DNA of 64,000 bases from Pseudomonadota bacterium (GTDB lineage Bacteria; Pseudomonadota; Gammaproteobacteria; Steroidobacterales; Steroidobacteraceae), in the NCBI GenBank assembly GCA_018241505.1, contig JAFEDS010000013.1:249417-313416 (forward strand), in the 5' to 3' direction. Below are positions 60,950 through 64,000 of the stretch, piece by piece. Position numbers and translations under genes: made by a program. The notes under the pieces are model-generated. The model did not search any database, was not told the DNA's origin, and saw nothing but the letters and a program-made list of their open reading frames with translations. Position 1 is the stretch's first letter. Every line of letters starts with the position of its first letter.

Positions 60950-62086
60950 TTAGATTACACTTCGGCCCAGCAGTTTGGGTTCCCGGACGACGCGGCTGTA
61001 CACCTCGCGCGTCTGCTGGGCGATTCGACCCCAGTCATAACGCTCGTGTACCCAGCGCTTGCGGCCTTCGCTGGCCGCTTCGTCAGGATTCAATTGCGCC
61101 AGCGCGGACAGCCGTTCTGCAAGCGCTGCCGTGTCCCCCATGGGGAAATAACTCGTGGCCGGCAGCCCGATCTCCAGGTTGGCCGGAATATCGCTCGCGA
61201 CCACCGGCAAGCCGAAGCTCAGGGCCTCCAGCAACGCGATAGGCAGTCCCTCATGGGATGAGGGCAATACGAACGCGCCTGCGTGTGTGTAGAACTGGCC
61301 AAGAGCCGCACCGCGCTGGAAGCCTGCCAGTACCACGCCGGGCGTCCTGGCGGCGGCGGCCTTTACGGCCTGCCCATAGTCTCCGCTGCCCGCGCCCACG
61401 ATGGCCAGCTTCCAATTGGATTGCCGGGCGGCACCAAAGGCGTTGATCAGGTCGAGCTGGCGTTTTTCCGGGACGATTCGGCTCACTTGCAGGAAGTACT
61501 TGCCACGCTGCAGGCCAAACTGATCGAGTGCGCTGGTATCGGATTGAGGCTTGACCGGGACAGCGCCGTTCGGAATCAGATCCGATTCCCGGTGGTACTG
61601 CTCCTCAATCAGCCGTCCAATGACCTTCGAAATGGCGATCCGCGCGTTGGCACACCGCATTCCCAGGCTCTCGCCGGTGCGTAGCACCCATTTCGCAAAC
61701 GGTCCCCATTTGTCGCGGTCGTAGTCCGGCCCGTGATTGGTCACGACCACACGCAGCCCGAGGAAGCGGGCGAGGGGAGTCACAATCGCAGGTCCAATGG
61801 CATGGATGTGCAGAACGTCCGGCCGCACGACCGCCGCATACAAGACACCCAGCAGCGAGTGCACGAGAGCCTCGTAGCCGGTTGATTTGGGGGCCCAGAT
61901 CCGACGCAGGCGGATGGATCCGAACGACCTTTGGGTCGACGGAACAAACGGCGTCCGCACGAGGACTTCCACCTCGCAATCCATATGGGCCAGCCGCTCG
62001 TAAAGCTGCTCGGCATGGGTCTCGACCCCACCCTGAACGGAGGGGATGCCCCGAATACCCAGAACCATGACTTTCAGTGGTCGCAT
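60950..62086 (-). CDS. GT4 family glycosyltransferase
   Basis: GT-B glycosyltransferase, about 378 aa. KVMVLGIRGIPSVQGGVETHA is a WsaF/GT4-like glycine loop, VVVTNHGPDYDRDKWG and IPNGAVPV follow, and the donor pocket is FVLPSSHEGLPIALLEALS (the E-x7-E pair) with GLPVVASDIPANLEI. Retaining mechanism expected. ATG 62086 lies 2 nt before the previous stop; the longer frame to 62212 overlaps the upstream gene and is not conserved. Part of a minus-strand series of glycosyltransferases followed by the radical SAM gene. Confidence 0.85.
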   Translation of the reverse strand: MRPLKVMVLGIRGIPSVQGGVETHAEQLYERLAHMDCEVEVLVRTPFVPSTQRSFGSIRLRRIWAPKSTGYEALVHSLLGVLYAAVVRPDVLHIHAIGPAIVTPLARFLGLRVVVTNHGPDYDRDKWGPFAKWVLRTGESLGMRCANARIAISKVIGRLIEEQYHRESDLIPNGAVPVKPQSDTSALDQFGLQRGKYFLQVSRIVPEKRQLDLINAFGAARQSNWKLAIVGAGSGDYGQAVKAAAARTPGVVLAGFQRGAALGQFYTHAGAFVLPSSHEGLPIALLEALSFGLPVVASDIPANLEIGLPATSYFPMGDTAALAERLSALAQLNPDEAASEGRKRWVHERYDWGRIAQQTREVYSRVVREPKLLGRSVI

Positions 62087-62088
62087 AC

Positions 62089-63357
62089 TCAAGACGAAGC
62101 ACTCACTGGCTCGCGACCGGCGGCGCCTGCCGCGGCCGGTACACCCAGATCCCTGTAAACCGACATGATTCTCTGGCGATACATGGCAACAGTGAAGTCC
62201 TCCGCCACCCAACGCCGGCCTGCAGCGCCCATGTCCCGCAGCTTCTCGCCGGGTCGGCCCATGAAATCCTCCAGCACGCCACGCAGCGATTCGGCCTGGC
62301 CACTGGCAAAGGTCGCGCCCGTCTCGTTTTCGCGGATCATCTCCGGAATCCCGCCAATGCGCGCGCCGATGACAGGTTTACCTAACGCATAGGCTTCGAG
62401 CAAGCTGACCGGGGCGTTCTCGTACCATTCCGAGGGCAACACGACAGCGCGGCAGCGTCCAATGACATCATGCAGCGTTTGACCGCCCAAATGGCCGAGG
62501 AAGGTGACGTCGGCCTTCAGTGTAGCCGCCAGCGTCTGCATCTGCGCCATTTCGGGCCCGGTCCCCGCAATCAGCAGCTTGGCCCGGGCCGCGGCCGCGG
62601 CCTGGATGAGCGTGGCAACTCCCTTTTGACGGATCACACGTCCAAAGTACAGAAAGGCGTCCCCTGTTTCGTATTTGGGTGAGTAGCGTCCCACGTCCAC
62701 AAAGTTCGGTACATACCGAAACATCGAGGCGGGCATGCCCCACTCACTGAACTTTTCGATGTAGAACCGGCTGGGGACCACGAAAGCGTCCACGTAACGC
62801 TTGTACGAACCAAGCATCTTGTGCACCGCGGCTTCCAGCATGATGACGAAGCTCATTGCCGCCGAGCCGTTGATGCATCGGTTGCGCACCACGTTGTGGA
62901 TCCTGCCGCCCTTGCAGCGCTCGCAGACGCCATCGGGCGCGAGCATGTTGTAGGCAGGGCAGGCGATCTTCAGGTCGTGGAGAGTCAGTACGGTCGGAAT
63001 TCCGCGTCCCTTCAACAAGCTGAGCACGGATGGCGAAATGTGGTGATAGATGTTGTGCCCGTGCGCAATGTCCGGCTGTATAACTTGGATTAACTTTTCG
63101 AGCTTGCGGCGGGCCTCAAATGAATAGATGACCTTGGGAATACGTGACGCTTTCTGCCACAGCGAGTATTTGCCGTGCGCATCCAGGTCCTCAATGAAGT
63201 ACTTTGCATATGGCGTTGCATGATTCTGCGGATGCTGCATCGAGAACGGCACGATGTCCCAGCCGAGATCCTCCAACATGCGGTTGTGCGCAAAGAAGAT
63301 CGCCTCGGAGCCCCCGCGATCGTAGTAGTAATTGTTGATTGCAAGCAGGCGGGGCAT
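62089..63357 (-). CDS. GT4 family glycosyltransferase
   Basis: 422-aa GT-B glycosyltransferase. LLAINNYYYDRGGSEAIFFAH is the N-terminal loop; THDL-like VLTLHDLKIACPAYNML and the four-cysteine segment GVCERCKGGRIHNVVRNRC (about 144-162) are shared with a subgroup of EPS/capsule GT4 enzymes; the donor site is VVLPSEWYENAPVSLLEAYA with GKPVIGARIGGIPE. ATG 63357. It is 2 nt upstream of the next GT4. Sugar specificity unknown. Confidence 0.86.
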   Translation of the reverse strand: MPRLLAINNYYYDRGGSEAIFFAHNRMLEDLGWDIVPFSMQHPQNHATPYAKYFIEDLDAHGKYSLWQKASRIPKVIYSFEARRKLEKLIQVIQPDIAHGHNIYHHISPSVLSLLKGRGIPTVLTLHDLKIACPAYNMLAPDGVCERCKGGRIHNVVRNRCINGSAAMSFVIMLEAAVHKMLGSYKRYVDAFVVPSRFYIEKFSEWGMPASMFRYVPNFVDVGRYSPKYETGDAFLYFGRVIRQKGVATLIQAAAAARAKLLIAGTGPEMAQMQTLAATLKADVTFLGHLGGQTLHDVIGRCRAVVLPSEWYENAPVSLLEAYALGKPVIGARIGGIPEMIRENETGATFASGQAESLRGVLEDFMGRPGEKLRDMGAAGRRWVAEDFTVAMYRQRIMSVYRDLGVPAAAGAAGREPVSASS

Positions 63358-63550
63358 GTTTCAGCTCAATCTCAACGGTTGACCGCCGCGGGCCGGTGTT
63401 TTTACCTTATTGTGTTCCGGCGCGGCGCTATAGGTTGTTGGAAGGATAGCATAGGATCGGGTGGCAGGACGTCCGTCGCCCCGCGTGTTCCGGCGCGGCT
63501 GCGCAAACTGCGCCATCCGCCGGATCCAGGGTAGTAGCACCGATTTGCGT

Positions 63551-64000
63551 TCAGGCAGCCGCGGCACAGGCATCAATCATCTCCGTCAGCTTGCCAATGT
63601 TCCGTACCGAGTGCGTCGATTTCGCATAGTCGCGCGCACGCTGTGCGTAGCCCGCGCGCGCTGCCGGATCGGTCAGCAAGCGCCGTACCGCCGTCTGGAG
63701 GGCTGTTTCCGTGCCGGCATGCACGCCGATATTCTTGCCATCCAGGACCCCATCGGGATTCACTGTAAGACTAACAACAACCGCATCCCGCAGCCACGCC
63801 TGTACGAAGGTGTTGGGAAAGCCCTCGTGAACGCTCGTGTTCACACAAAGGCTGGCCTGGGCAAGGATTTGATTGACCTCGGCCCCGCTCCGCTGTCCCA
63901 GGTATTGGAGGTTGGGAGTGGCTTCGATGCTCCGCCGTAGCTGCGTCCACCACGTCTGGTCGGCGGCCGGCGCTTCTCCCAACATGAGAAACTGCACGCC
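63551..64000 (-). CDS. GT4 family glycosyltransferase, C-terminal part (cut by window end)
   Basis: Only the C-terminal about 150 residues are in the window; the frame is open through position 64000 and the residues before QFLMLGEAP show that the Rossmann strand continues, so the start is outside. The visible donor-site segment is ASLCVNTSVHEGFPNTFVQAWL with VVSLTVNPDGVL, typical GT4. 193 nt without a gene separate its stop from the next GT4 start. Confidence 0.8.
   Translation of the reverse strand, partial: GVQFLMLGEAPAADQTWWTQLRRSIEATPNLQYLGQRSGAEVNQILAQASLCVNTSVHEGFPNTFVQAWLRDAVVVSLTVNPDGVLDGKNIGVHAGTETALQTAVRRLLTDPAARAGYAQRARDYAKSTHSVRNIGKLTEMIDACAAAA

Noticed and set aside
1-64000. CRISPR arrays, insertion sequences, tRNA or rRNA genes
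   Set aside because: I saw no spaced repeat array, no transposase frame with terminal repeats and no cloverleaf or rRNA-like stretch.

Overview
The window is GC-rich, dense protein-coding DNA, most likely from a gammaproteobacterium (Steroidobacter/Nevskia-like is my best guess from protein character; there is no rRNA or marker gene to test this). It is one large exopolysaccharide (EPS) locus of the exosortase/PEP-CTERM-associated type. The markers are EpsE and EpsF (left edge), an EpsL-like outer-membrane barrel (5.3-6.6 kb), an EpsG-type kinase-like ATPase (25.7-26.7 kb) and a PrsR-type sigma-54 response regulator (49.4-50.8 kb). No exosortase, PEP-CTERM protein or PrsK kinase lies inside the window.

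Layout. 0-2.3 kb: export porin and co-polymerase. 2.3-6.6 kb: processive GT2, GMC oxidoreductase, EpsL barrel. 6.7-11 kb (minus): HAD-UbiA prenyltransferase, UPF0104 membrane protein, GH9 endoglucanase-like lipoprotein. 11-17.1 kb: GT2, then a lipoprotein / membrane protein / SGNH-acyltransferase operon. 17.6-25.7 kb: O-antigen-ligase-like protein, glycosyltransferases, dTDP-glucose dehydratase, flippase, epimerase, PhyH dioxygenase. 25.7-28.8 kb: EpsG and two tandem cupin/JmjC-like oxygenases. 28.8-48.3 kb: one tight minus-strand operon reading NRPS-PKS (3421 aa), terminal NRPS (1236 aa), PAF-acetylhydrolase-like esterase, GT39, methyltransferase, Wzx-like flippase. 48.6-50.8 kb: PPTase and PrsR. 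50.8-53.6 kb (minus): Ig/Fn3 lipoprotein, DprE1-like and DprE2-like enzymes, behind a consensus sigma-54 promoter and a cyclic-di-GMP-I riboswitch. 54.2-64 kb: WcaJ-type initiating transferase, Wzy-like polymerase, TIM-barrel secreted protein, acyltransferase, radical SAM enzyme and three GT4 glycosyltransferases, the last cut by the window end.

How it fits together (inference). WcaJ loads undecaprenyl phosphate, the glycosyltransferases build the repeat, flippase and Wzy/ligase-like proteins process it, EpsE/F/G/L export it, and acyltransferases, oxygenases and a methyltransferase decorate it. HAD-UbiA plus DprE1/DprE2 resemble the actinobacterial polyprenyl-phospho-arabinose pathway and could feed the GT39 enzyme.

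The most unusual part is the NRPS-PKS operon. Its domain order is A-T-KS-AT-T-AMT-C-A-T followed by C-(A)-T-TE, with apparent Val and Gly specificity codes, a beta-aminotransferase, a last module whose C and A domains are both degenerate, and a thioesterase with Cys instead of Ser. It is co-transcribed with a flippase and sugar enzymes rather than with a drug-efflux pump, so a nonribosomal beta-amino-acyl peptide destined for the envelope or the EPS is a reasonable hypothesis.
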